From Owenia fusiformis (Eukaryota; Annelida; Polychaeta; Sabellida; Oweniidae), in the NCBI GenBank assembly GCA_903813345.2, contig CAIIXF020000010.1, positions 17,245,181-17,309,180 on the forward strand: DNA of 64,000 nucleotides, read 5' to 3'. Of the stretch, positions 46,901 through 54,767 are shown piece by piece (within the stretch, counting starts at the first letter, position 1; every line of letters starts with the position of its first letter). Both the position numbers and the translations under genes were made by a program. The notes below the pieces were generated by a model, which saw only the letters and a program-made list of their open reading frames with translations, had not been told where the DNA came from and did not search any database.

Positions 46901-49900
46901 AACACAGTCCTTTATGTAATTGGCACTGATTTACAACAATTTAATGCAAAAACTATTTTTGTATCTTTTATATAACTGTCTTTGTAAACATTTTTTGTTT
47001 TTAAATGCTATTGTTTTTGTTCCTTTATGTAATTGGCACTGATTTACAACAATTTAATGCAAAAATTATTTTTGTATGTTTTATATAACTATTTTTGTAA
47101 ACATTTTTGTTTTTAAATGCTATTGTTTTTGTTCCTTTCTACCAACTCTTCAGGATGAAATAAAATATCTTTCCGAACCTTGTTGGAAGAAAATAGCATG
47201 CACAACATTTCCTTAGACCACTCAATATTATAGTTATACAAAAGAAGGTTTGGTTCATTTAACAAGAAGTATTCAAAAAGTAAAACAAAAACCCGACAAA
47301 TAGATAAACATTAAAGTAAACATTTCATTTTAAAAACAATATACTTTTCGGTTGTACAAATACAATATGAGAGACCTAAACACGTTGTTTATATGTCATT
47401 TTGTTTCAATGAGGTTCGGATAGATGTTTCATTCCATTCCGTACATATATTACCACGAATAATAGAAGTGTCTGACGTGTTTTCTAAAACAATATAGAGA
47501 AAAGGATATATTTTTTTTCAAATTCAATTGTTACCATTTAGAAGATGATCAGTTAATTGACGATGTGTAAATTTTTCAGAATTTTTGATGACAGTTAAAA
47601 CATGTTTTCAATTCAGTTCGCCATAGCGATGCCAATTCTTTGATACAAAATTGCTGTATCCCTTCATTTGAAAAGATTTCAATTGGCTTAGGTTCGATTT
47701 GCTATGGAAGAAATAAAACAAAAATCAAAGAATGATATGATAAACTAAAAAGTATAATGGAGACGGTTGAATGGCTTTCACGGGTTTCTTATAGGTTCTG
47801 AATGTAATGATGTATGTGCTGATGAGGACCTTACCTATAGTTTCGGAAATCACGATGAGAGTAATTATGGTATCGGATGGACACTATACAATGCATCAAT
47901 ACCAACAAGGCAAGTTTACTCTCATTAACAATAACTCCATCCACGCTGCTCCACCAAGTTATCGAAATTAAGTATTTCACATTAAACTTCAACCATACTA
48001 CGCGTGACGCGTCCCACATTAAAGTAAACAGATTTACGTTTCCAGCCCTGAGTACATTTATAGATCTGCTGATGAGCTGAATTCCTGGCCTGTATTTGGG
48101 AAATCGAACGTTTACAAGGGTGGGGGATATGTTGTCCATCTGAATGGAAGCATCTACGATTTGCAGAGACTGGTTGCAAAACTGAAAAGGGTAATTTTGA
48201 CATATTTGTATGGAAATTGAACAATCTATCAAGAAATTTAAAACTGCATTTCTCTTCGAGCAATAAATACTGTTGAGTAGTAGTTTTAAATTGGCTAAAA
48301 GGTTAAGTTCAACCTTCTGTATGGAATAAACTGTTTTTCTGTCAACCTGAAATTCAAAAGATTTCCTCACCTTTTTGTATTTTTGACACTTGATAGTTGA
48401 AATAGCAGGTTTCTGCAAATTAATTTTTTTCGGGAGTTATGTAAAAGTCCTATTGGTGACAACATTAATTTGTTAATTTAAGGAAGAATGGATTGGTGCC
48501 CACACTAAGGCTATTTTCATCGAGTTCACAGTGTACAACCCTAATGTTAACTTGTTTATTGCTAGTACCATATTGTTTGAATGGGTAAGCTCTGGAAGTA
48601 TCTGGACCTGGCATAGGTGAGTTCTTATCCATCTTGTACATTTGTCTTCATTTTCACATTAACTGGTTAATATTTACATTTATCCCATACTTAGTATTGT
48701 TATAGGTAGATAACATGTGGGAATATAATTGGTATCTGAGGTGACGGGGTGATATATGTATCTCCCGCTGAGGTGAGCGGGAGATATATATATCACAGTA
48801 GGCCTACGTGTACGTGTATATTGAATAGATAGATATTAATCTTATATACTGCTAAATCATATGTGCCAAACAAATACCACTGAATTCCACTACAAAACAC
48901 AATAATGACGCCAAGTGAAGCCATTACGAGGCCGCCAAACCATCTCCAAATGATCTAGCCTCCGAAATAGACAAAGTTCCCCTTTTAAATCCTACCTCTT
49001 ATGATTTGACTCGGCTATAAATACAAAAGATAATATTGTGACTCCCGGTACTATAAATGTGTCCATTTTTAGATTTGAACCACTGAACTTGATACCGTAT
49101 CTGAAATCAAACGCAATGTGGTTCGACGTAACGTGTCAGATAGCGTTTGCCTTATTTGTGTTATATTTCATCTACCATGAAACGAAAAAAGTCGCCAAGG
49201 CAAAGATGGAATATTTCAAGCAATTTTGGAATTGGGTATGGTATAAAATCATCTTTAGAAATTCCACAATTGTATGATCTAGCAAAACGCATTAAGTATA
49301 ATACATAAATATGTTTTAGAAATAGTTGTCATAGTAACCAAGACATATTGAAAAGGAGCTTTCCATCTGTATATTTGAATAACAGACTAAGAGCTTGGCA
49401 CTGTAACATTACGTCTAATATATACATAACAAAAAGTCCTTATGACGGCATACTGTTCGATGTTAATTCAGTAGAAAATGCAGCGTTTATAAAAAAACTC
49501 TCGAGCAGTCTGAGAAAGTGTTCTTCAGAAGGCTGCAGAATATCAAATTATGTTTAAAAAATTTTCAGATTGAATTATTCATCATCGCCATGTCAATTGG
49601 TGCCATAGCGATGTACTTCTGGAGGCTGAAACTCACAAACGATTTGACAGATTCGTTCAAGAAACACCATGGCAACTCTTACAATAACTTTCAGTTCGTA
49701 GCATATTACAATGAAAATCTCACATATTATGTTGGATTGCTATGTTTTATAGGTACAAATCTGAATACAATTATTAAATGAAATAAATAAGTTAAAAGAT
49801 TAAAATAGTTTAACATTAAACTGATTCGTGAAGACGAGACCATGAAGTCATGCTGAACATAATGTTTTATTTTAAATTTTAGTGACCATCAAATTCTTGA

Positions 49901-50604
49901 GGCTACTTCGGTTCAACAAAAGAATGTCTTTGCTGGCAAGCACATTAAAGTATGGTGCGAAACCTCTGGCTGCATTTGGTGTAGTTTTCGGCATCGTATT
50001 TTTTGCCTTTGTCCAGGTATTTTACCTGCTGCTAATGACGACGTTAGAGAAATTCAACTCGATGGTAAACAGCATGTTGACGGTTGTACAAATGATGCTC
50101 GGAAGATTCAGCTTCAACGATATGAAGCATGCTGATCCGATCTTGGCACCGATTTTCTTTTTCTTGTTCACCTTCATTTTGTATCTTGTCCTTATCAACA
50201 TGTTCGTGACCATCCTTAACGAGACATTCGCAGTGGTCCAAAATGACGTCGCAAAACAGTCTAACGAGCATGAAATGGTCGATTTCACGGTTCAGAGATT
50301 TAAGGCCTGGATTGGGTTTATACCTACGAAACAAAACGAAGATGTACAAAGTGTTCCTCCCGAAGTTCGTGTATCTAACGTCAGCGATGGTGTGGCTCCA
50401 GTTTATCCATCAGCAATCGAGAAATTTCCGGAGAAAATTGAGCAAATGCTGTTACATGCATGTAGGCTTTATAAGGATGATGAAACGCTCTGTGACGAAC
50501 TTCTTAATTCGAGAGATCGAGGACACAAAACAAAAGCGACCATGAAATTGTTTCTGGCTACGGACCAAGATGTGTTAAATGGGAAATATCAAAGCTTGCA
50601 ATAG
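19957..50604 (+). CDS. Polycystin-1 family receptor-channel protein (PKD1/PKD1L1-like), complete model
   Basis: I assembled 44 exons (coordinates in the domain entries that follow). All phases match, for 8127 nt or 2708 codons plus stop. Approximate residues: signal peptide 1-26, WSC 29-115, PKD-like repeats 130-270, REJ module 560-1090, helical linker 1090-1330, GAIN/GPS 1330-1605 with HLT at 1587-1589, TM1 about 1617-1638, PLAT about 1650-1775, TM2-6 about 1820-2140, polycystin/TOP domain 2170-2350, TM7-11 about 2370-2590, and a cytosolic tail of about 115 residues. This is the polycystin-1 order. The length and small number of PKD repeats resemble PKD1L1 (about 2850 aa) more than human PKD1 (about 4300 aa). 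Family members sit in plasma or ciliary membrane and often pair with polycystin-2-type subunits. The exact orthologue (PKD1, PKD1L1 or a REJ-type sperm receptor) needs phylogeny. Internal microexons and the first exon are the least certain parts. Confidence 0.92.
22027..22265. mobile_element. Foldback element, GGCGGATCC ends (polycystin intron 2)
   Basis: Termini cactggcggatcc and ggatccgccagtg are exact inverted copies. The interior is a run of ggccca- and aaatttggcc-type blocks that also fold back. It is non-coding, about 240 bp. Confidence 0.8.
23013..23534. mobile_element. Foldback element of about 520 bp (polycystin intron 3)
   Basis: Left end gtacgtaccaaaataagcgt and right end acgtttaatttggtacgtaa are inverted. 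Inner pairs include gacagtgaacttgacg against atcaagttcactgtct, and acacgagggtggt against accaccctcgtgt. The arms cover nearly the whole element. No coding capacity. Confidence 0.85.
23706..26638 (+). CDS. Polycystin gene exons 4-8: PKD-like repeats and linker
   Basis: Exons are 23706-23876, 24232-24436, 25241-25434, 25783-25875 and 26353-26638. Exon 4 has CNYGDGLY followed by FRLPGIYRVKCI, and exon 5 has VALDFGDGS; these are the GDG turn and the closing strand of Ig-like PKD repeats. Exons 6-8 are extracellular and read through in phase but have no domain I can name. Exon 7 is the weakest; it starts after atgcag at 25782 and is needed to keep the frame into exon 8. Confidence 0.8.
25080..25145 (+). 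repeat. Possible retroposon tail (polycystin intron 5)
   Basis: The sequence gagaagcgcctggagag... tactatataa followed by an aataaataaata run resembles the 3' tail of invertebrate LINE/SINE retroposons. No upstream body is recognisable. Confidence 0.3.
26806..26905 (+). repeat. Deleted derivative of the COPE-intron satellite element (polycystin intron 8)
   Basis: Begins with ggttggtgttcggcgtttgtaac-type repeats like the head of the 3384-4887 element, then ends with gacatttt...atgttaatgctttgt like its tail. No satellite monomers lie between. It reads as an internally deleted copy. Confidence 0.6.
26940..33372 (+). CDS. Polycystin gene exons 9-17: REJ (receptor for egg jelly) module
   Basis: Exons are 26940-27264, 27523-27976, 28671-28892, 30352-30485, 30827-30993, 31899-32162, 32550-32704, 32793-32952 and 33311-33372. 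REJ landmarks: VYGVYELKFCVKM and VPSAMYGGI followed by DPDEIGG (exon 10); GGCFRQGPGYIG (exon 11); VDNTPPKVAI (exon 12); NPPKSGSCQVSC and the hallmark LFSCSGWRD (exon 14); LSPGSWDIKARIYDTLGA (exon 15). REJ modules are long extracellular regions preceding the GPS in PKD1, PKDREJ and sea-urchin sperm REJ proteins. Exon 13 has its 3' end and donor duplicated in the next intron. Confidence 0.9.
29745..30235 (-). mobile_element. LINE reverse-transcriptase relic, antisense in polycystin intron 11
   Basis: The minus-strand translation at 29759-29971 has the non-LTR RT signature TTFLEENKMLSDEQ, then KKRSCLDQ, then YIDHTKAFGSFN, matching RT motifs 2a and A, where F-x-D-x-x-KAFD is usual. Upstream at about 30040-30130 the minus strand gives EITIEEVATAVGRAK, the region preceding RT in Jockey/L2/CR1-like LINEs. 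Frames are broken by stops, and the D after KAF is G, so it is dead. The rest of the intron down to 29000 shows no clear RT. Confidence 0.75.
30933..31094 (+). repeat. 82-bp duplication of exon 13's 3' end with its splice donor
   Basis: The last 61 bp of exon 13 plus gtaagcgtctctctctc and a short extension (30933-31014) recur at 31015-31094. The second copy ends gatggtagcg, so its donor has lost one A. Reading through the first donor gives an in-frame stop inside the second copy, so copy 1 is the working exon end. Confidence 0.85.
33418..34735. repeat. Large degenerate foldback with CTCAACCC runs (polycystin intron 17)
   Basis: caactggaaacgaagac near 33432 returns inverted as gtcttcgtttccagtt near 34691. 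Inside, ccccaagtaaactcaac-type repeats (34015-34135) face gttgagttttac-type repeats (34545-34655). Between lies AT-rich filler. It is probably an old transposable element. Confidence 0.6.
34800..35090. repeat. Low-complexity GACAAGACC-type tract
   Basis: A purine-rich stretch of short acaaga/gacaag words, for example gacaagaccatttagacaag. The two overlapping minus-strand open frames here come from this composition and are not gene-like. Confidence 0.4.
35281..35787. mobile_element. Foldback element next to polycystin exon 18
   Basis: Left arm atacatactgggtcgttcaa and aaaaatgctctcattt pair with right arm aaaatgagagcatctttctg and ttgaatgacctggtatgta. The right end lies 28 bp before exon 18 (35816), so the element supplies or abuts the acceptor region. 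No coding capacity. Confidence 0.85.
35816..39503 (+). CDS. Polycystin gene exons 18-24: helical linker and start of GAIN region
   Basis: Exons are 35816-35893, 36000-36128, 36275-36409, 37367-37472, 38630-38688, 38939-39092 and 39388-39503. They are short, charged and mostly helical in composition (KLEEDRKQHSQ, VIDMLKIQTKLMAVKAT, RKKVAVKTMEYSVNAANRL). The last exon has the polycystin-type AFSFPNGSGIVFP segment before the GPS domain. Two donors are weak: gttcgt after 37472 and gttata after 39092. Both are required for the frame. Confidence 0.8.
36488..36707. mobile_element. MITE with ATACTGTATAAGTGG ends (polycystin intron 20)
   Basis: Left tatactgtataagtggta and right taccacttatacagtatta are inverted repeats. 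The interior is A/T-rich with gcctaat and ggaaaatta words. About 220 bp, non-coding. Confidence 0.85.
38138..38567. mobile_element. Foldback element of 430 bp (polycystin intron 21)
   Basis: Ends tggtactcaccta and taggtgagtacca are exact inverted copies except near an inserted few bases. Inner arms ttctacaccacttataag and aagttgtggacaacaattt have complements at about 38420-38480. A short palindrome gttacgctgacg...cgtcagcgtaac sits at the left end and a diverged copy at the right. Confidence 0.9.
39855..41228 (+). CDS. Polycystin gene exons 25-28: GAIN/GPS autocleavage region and TM1
   Basis: Exons are 39855-40084, 40226-40401, 40693-40883 and 40986-41228. Exon 28 holds the GPS core CRSSHLTSFCGG with the H-L-T cleavage triplet at 41046-41054; in the family, cleavage falls between L and T. 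TM1 follows as VTLLVFVGVISTLYSILLIW with the polycystin-type flank ARRADKKDIEQ. The family is cleaved in the ER and the fragments stay associated. Intact HLT suggests that cleavage is possible here. Confidence 0.92.
41485..41554 (-). pseudogene. tRNA-like sequence (pseudogene or SINE head), polycystin intron 28
   Basis: The minus strand has tagctcagtgg, a good A box, and ggatttgatcc, a degenerate B box, at tRNA spacing within 70 nt. The ends atgatat and atatcag can pair as an acceptor stem. The D-stem and anticodon arm do not fold well, so it is not a working tRNA. A tRNA-derived SINE is an alternative; no tail is evident. Confidence 0.4.
41656..42676 (+). CDS. Polycystin gene exons 29-31: PLAT domain
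   Basis: Exons are 41656-41757, 41987-42102 and 42511-42676. The domain begins after TM1 with ADNNPSHNYYYEMYVFTGL. It continues with VQFFLSGENDETEVRTLSD and TDGFLLST, then closes with SLGDLLFCRIWHDNSGEG, SWYLKYI and WFAVEEGDGK. This is the lipoxygenase-homology beta-sandwich of the first cytosolic loop of polycystin-1 proteins, known to bind phospholipid and protein partners. Confidence 0.95.
42980..46283 (+). CDS. Polycystin gene exons 32-37: TM2 to TM6
   Basis: Exons are 42980-43113, 43878-44019, 44391-44694, 44892-45103, 45271-45400 and 46033-46283. Polycystin signatures are DDHLWFSVIARPPKSR, FTRVQRVSSCFSLMLC (TM2), ISIGVISNLIVFPVSMLIVQ (TM3) ending LFRRSRLR, PWWCRYVAWALVVL (TM4), MLVSMVMSIFVTQPIKVLLV (TM5) and YEVTLYSIFTFILIIISYQL (TM6). 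The loop in exon 34 is Ser/Asp/Lys-rich and poorly conserved. An acidic stretch (DDEDAGDEEDEEQ) follows TM5. Confidence 0.93.
43266..43311 (+). repeat. (AAAC)n microsatellite
   Basis: About ten interrupted aaac units in polycystin intron 32. A comparable T-rich atttattt run occurs at about 40655-40675, and attt/gttt units at 58799-58842 in a PAL intron. Confidence 0.9.
45450..45778 (+). repeat. Dispersed repeat family A, copy 2 (polycystin intron 36)
   Basis: Homologous to 1071-1345 and slightly longer. It carries an extra stretch around ccccgaacgacagaagg. The internal palindrome (ggggctaggtacaaatg against cttttgtgcctagccc) is better preserved here. Confidence 0.7.
46350..46470 (+). repeat. 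Lys-rich coding-like repeat, copy 1 (polycystin intron 37)
   Basis: Related in nucleotide sequence to 55690-55815. One frame reads VKRKGSEIV, SKKRKTSM and NPNYPNI. The source protein is not recognised. Both copies are on the + strand. Confidence 0.5.
46575..48616 (+). CDS. Polycystin gene exons 38-41: polycystin (TOP) extracellular domain
   Basis: Exons are 46575-46758, 47795-47909, 48064-48190 and 48483-48616. Motifs are GYATLRQIRVKP, NSWPVFG...VYKGGGYVVHL, DLQRLVAKL, and EEWIGAHTKAIFIEFTVYN followed by NLFIASTILFEW. These match the domain between the sixth and seventh membrane segments of polycystins. The donor of exon 39 is gcaagt at 47910, a GC-AG intron; the acceptor at 48062-48063 restores the frame exactly. 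Confidence 0.92.
46911..47137 (+). repeat. 113-bp direct tandem duplication (polycystin intron 38)
   Basis: Two copies of a T-rich unit with tttatgtaattggcactga, acaacaatttaatgcaaaa and ttttaaatgctattg. They differ at only a few positions, so the duplication is recent. No function is apparent. Confidence 0.9.
49073..50604 (+). CDS. Polycystin gene exons 42-44: TM7-11, pore region and cytosolic tail
   Basis: Exons are 49073-49235, 49569-49752 and 49883-50604. TM7 is CQIAFALFVLYFIYHE, TM8 IELFIIAMSIGAIAMYFW, TM9 TYYVGLLCFIVTIKFLRLLR, TM10 AAFGVVFGIVFFAFVQVFYL and TM11 PIFFFLFTFILYLVLINMFV. The re-entrant pore segment reads VVQMMLGRFSF, so Arg stands where polycystin-2 has the Asp of its LGD filter. 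TM11 carries no charged residue up to NETF. The tail has no EF-hand and no clear coiled coil. The stop is TAG at 50602-50604. Confidence 0.95.
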
Positions 50605-51209
50605 AAAGTGTCAAATTCGACAACCTTGTGAAGTCTTAGCCAACAGAATATGAACATAAATGTATATTGCACCAGAAATACATGGACAACTGCTAGACAT
50701 CTTTTACATCATTATTATCATTTTATCATAGACATATTTTAATTGATAGAGACGCTTTGATACAGTTTTACGGAGGAGGAAGTAAAGCACAATTTACAGT
50801 CTACTCATATTAAGATACAGTAGACCTGGAGATTCAACGATAAACTTAACATTAACTTTGACCCCAATGTCAAATAAATAGAAGAATTGCAAAGGACTTT
50901 GGCTATTATTAACAATATATGTGGGTCTTTGAATGATGACCTCGAATGCATTGTTTGAAACTCGGACGATGTGATCCGAATGCAATGTGTCGAATGTTTA
51001 ACTTGTTTCGTATTATATTTAGAATCGTATACATGACCTCGAGTTTTGTATTATAATAGCATACATGGCTTTAGATTTTATTTTGCTCATAGCTCTAGAC
51101 TTCATTCTAGTTTAACAATGAATAAAATAAAATCTGCTAGTCATTTTTTGTGTTTCATGGATAGAAGTAATTTTATTACCCATTTATCAATGAATGTTAA
51201 CACTAACTA
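50605..51209 (+). other. Polycystin 3' UTR and flank
   Basis: AT-rich non-coding sequence after the stop, containing the polyadenylation candidate at 51121. No other feature is seen. Confidence 0.6.
51121..51126 (+). other. Candidate polycystin polyadenylation signal
   Basis: AATAAAATAAAA follows the stop codon by about 520 bp and is the best-formed signal before the 101-bp satellite. It is assigned from motif and position only. Confidence 0.4.
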
Positions 51210-51865
51210 AATCGTTAACTCAAATTGTAATATATTTGCAATTTTCTGTATTTTCTTTATATATACTTTGAATCGAGGTGGTTTTATAAGCGATTTGCTT
51301 ATCGAGGAATGTTATACACTAACTGAATTGTAATTTATTTGCAATTTTCTGTATTTTCTTTATATATTTTGAATCGAGGTGGTTATATTAGCAGTTTGCT
51401 TATCGACGAATGTTATACACTAACTGAATTGTAATTTATTTGCAATTTTCTGTATTTTCTTTATATATTTTGAATCGAGGTGGTTTTATAAGCGATTTGC
51501 TTATCGACGAATGTTATAATAACTGAATTGTAATTTGTTTGCAATTTTCTGTATTTTCTTTATATATTTTGAATCGAGGTGGTTTTATAAGCGGTTTGCT
51601 TATCGACGAATATTATACACTAACTGAATTGTAATTTATTTGCAATTTTCTGTATTTTCTTCTATATTTTGAATCGAGGTAGTTTTATAAGCGATTTGCG
51701 TATCGACGAATGTTATACACTAACTGAATTGTAATTTATTTGCAATTTTCTGTATTTTCTTTATATATTTTGAATCGAGGTGGTTTTATAAGCGATTTAC
51801 GTAACATGTAATTTATTTGCAATTTTCTCTATTTTAAGCTATTTGCTTATCGACGAATGTTATTC
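51210..51865 (+). repeat. Tandem satellite, about 101 bp x 6.5
   Basis: gcaattttctgtattttct recurs at 51238, 51341, 51442, 51541, 51642 and 51742, with a shortened unit at 51819. Each unit also has tttgaatcgaggtggtt, ataagcgatttgc and tatcgacgaatgttatac. Units are highly similar. Confidence 0.95.
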
Positions 51866-52369
51866 ACTAATTGACATGACTGAAGTTAGTACTGAACTGT
51901 TAAAAATATTTTAAGTTATTCACTTTCTGGATTTATACCTGATATCTGATGTAACACCATAAGTGGCAAAATATTGTGTAAAATTCTGGATTTAAAGAAG
52001 CATGCAAATGTGCTCATAATATCCATGTGTACCAATTTATTATATGGAAGGTTTGAAATGTAAATTTCATGAACTTTTGCAAAAAGAATACCAAATTGAT
52101 GGCAAATAACCTTAAACATAAAAGAAACATCAGGCTTTAGACTTTTTCTAAAAAAGTAGTGATGACACCATTTGAGATTATTTGAGTTAATACTCTCAAA
52201 TAGTATCTCGTCTTAGTTGCACCTTTATGCCTCATTCACATTTGCTCACATGGCTAGATTACGACCACCGTATGAAATTTGACTGTCATCAAGATAATTA
52301 AGCAGACTAGACCAAACTATTTTAAAGCCTAAATTTAATCATACCACCGAACGAAATTCGAGAGGGATA

Positions 52370-53080
52370 TAGAGAAGCCGCCCGTTCGGCGCCATTTTTG
52401 CTGATGCTTAGGAACTCATGAGCTCTGAACGAGAAGGAATTTTCAAAATTGTAGTTGTATTTCAAAATGGCCACCATTATTTTTCATAAAAAATGTGATC
52501 TTTGATAACTTAAAAGCAAGTTGGCGGCTTTGATTCAAATTTTATGTACTGATGTCATTTGGGTGTAGAACCTCTGCTCAAGGAGGTATTTAAATATGGC
52601 TTCAAATTGTATATGGTGTTGCCTAAGGACAAAGGAGCTCCGCTAATGAAGACACCAGTGGACGGATTTGGTTCAAATTTTATAGATGCCTTGGAAAACT
52701 CAAAATACAAGTGGGCGGATTTAGGTCAAATTTTATATTCTGATACCTAGAGATAAAAGAGCTCTGCTCGAGAAAAGAAGATGGTCGCTATTTATAAAAA
52801 TGTCCGCTCCTTTTCATTAAAAAAATATACCACTTGTTGGATTCGGTTCAACTATTACATGGTGACATAGAAGCTCTGCTCAAAAAAAAATCTTAAAGAT
52901 GGCAGCTGAATTTCAAATGGCTGCCATTTTCCAGAAAACATAATCTTTGATAACTCAAACACCAGTGGACGGATTTGGTTCCAATGTATATGCTGATATC
53001 AAGGAGCTAATACAAAGGAGGTGATACAAAGATGGTCGCTATTTATCAAAATATGTTTTATTCGATGGGATTCGCTACTC
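52370..53080 (+). repeat. Imperfect repeat array of about 0.7 kb
   Basis: Words such as ggacggatttggttc, gctctgctcaa, gatggtcgctatttat and caaattttat recur three or four times with variable spacing. It looks like a decayed dispersed element with internal repeats. The frame at 52559-52750 lies within it and is not a gene. Confidence 0.6.
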
Positions 53081-54767
53081 CCTGGAGTTGCTGTTTTTAG
53101 TTTGACTTACACTTTCAGTGGTATTCTTTAGGTGGAATGCTAATTAATAGATTGAACATATACGTATACATTGCTAAACACACTTTAATTGAACCAAAAT
53201 AAATGAGAGACTTTATTCATTTTTTGTAACGATTACAAGAGAAGGTAATACATTATTCAATTCATATTTGATTTTGTGTAACAAAAATAGCTATATAGGT
53301 TTAAGGCGACCAACCACATTTCTTGAGATTCTGTTTCAAGCTTCATAAACGGTCAATATTTTGTTGTAGAAAACAAAAGTCTTTTAACGTAAAAAATGTC
53401 CTGTTTTGTTTTTAAAATTCTGAAGTTTACATAATAAAGTACATTTTCTTTCAGTCTTCAATTTAGCTGTTAGTTGTTTTATTCAGTGTAAAATTTGGCT
53501 GATATGAACAGGTTGCGAAAAACATATTTTTGATTCATGCCGGATGCCAAAAATTGTTATCATTCCAGTATGATTTCGTAAGAAACAAGTTCTCATCAAT
53601 GATCAAGAATACGATTTCCTCAAATAGAGTAAAACGCGCCACGGAAATCAGAGCCTTCATAAATGCGACATATCGTGGTGTTAAAACAGTCACATTTGTT
53701 GGATTACGTCCTCATTCCTTTGAATGTATTTCCCAGCGAGCACTGAGCACACACATGCGCTTTACAATAACGTTGACTATGAACTCCCGTAGCGGATTTC
53801 TGCAGCGTTTCAGGACATTGATGATCGACAACTTGGCAGGGTTTGATACTTTAATATTCACACCTACATCATCGCGGCCCCTGATCATGATAGTAGTCTT
53901 ACTACGATCTCACACAAGTAAAATAAATATCACCTGGAAATGATTTCACATTTGGAGCTTCGCTTGCACCATGCCATCCAGATCAAAATACCCGCTAAAT
54001 TATTTCGTAAAACAAATGTCCACTTCAATTTATATTTACAATGAGTGACACTCTTATTTTATCAATAGTCAAGCAAATGGCTTTCAGAGAAGTCAATGCA
54101 CAATGTCGTTTTAAAATAACTAATCAATGCATTCTTTGACCCCCTTACCCCCTACGTAATTTGTAATTGAGACGAGACAATCGTTGAAATTGAAACTAGG
54201 TTCGATTTTAATCTTATTCATAATGCATGTAATAGAATCCGGATCTTTTCATAAACAATCAACCCAGTGTGAAAAGATAAAGGGGGTTGGAGGGTTAGGC
54301 CATATTCAAAAATCAACCTGAAGCCTCTCAACAAAGACATTTGCTTTACGGCGGCCTCAGCTTCATAAAATCGATATAGAAAATATATTTCCTACTGTCT
54401 ATCCCTATATCTTATGTTGCACCTTTTTACGATTTTGGGAAGCTACGGCCGTCGTACGGTGGCCGTAGATTAAATGTGATTGGAGAATTAATTATTTAGA
54501 TTTTTAAAATTAGCGATATGTCTATCTTAACGGCATTCCAAACGCAATCAGCTTTTAGTCGACACTGTTTAACTGCTGCCACATACATTAGGTGAACTCT
54601 GGTTCTATTTTCCCATCCCATACGTCCTCATCGATTGAGAGAGATACCTTATGGATTCATTTGATAAATAATCATATTAGGCCAAATAACAGGTAATAGA
54701 GCATTATAGATATAATTGATGCAAAAATAGAATCAGAATTTCGTTCGCCGTTGATCTGACTGCCAAA
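53081..54767. other. Convergent intergenic region between polycystin and PAL
   Basis: It contains an open frame of 137 codons at 53530-53943 (+) in a locally GC-richer patch. No domain is recognised, and a frame of this length can occur by chance in a window this size. The PAL 3' UTR should lie just below 54767; no clear signal is placed. Confidence 0.4.

Noticed and set aside
47831-48418. Minus-strand open frame of 195 codons
   Set aside because: It overlaps polycystin exons 39 and 40 in antisense, has no known motif, and is explained by the coding sequence on the other strand plus an open intron.
50022-50349. Two minus-strand open frames of 88 and 101 codons
   Set aside because: Both are antisense shadows of the long last polycystin exon.
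53530-53943. 137-codon open frame on the plus strand
   Set aside because: No recognisable domain, no flanking splice signals tying it to a gene, and length compatible with chance in 64 kb of six-frame sequence. The local GC rise leaves a small doubt.
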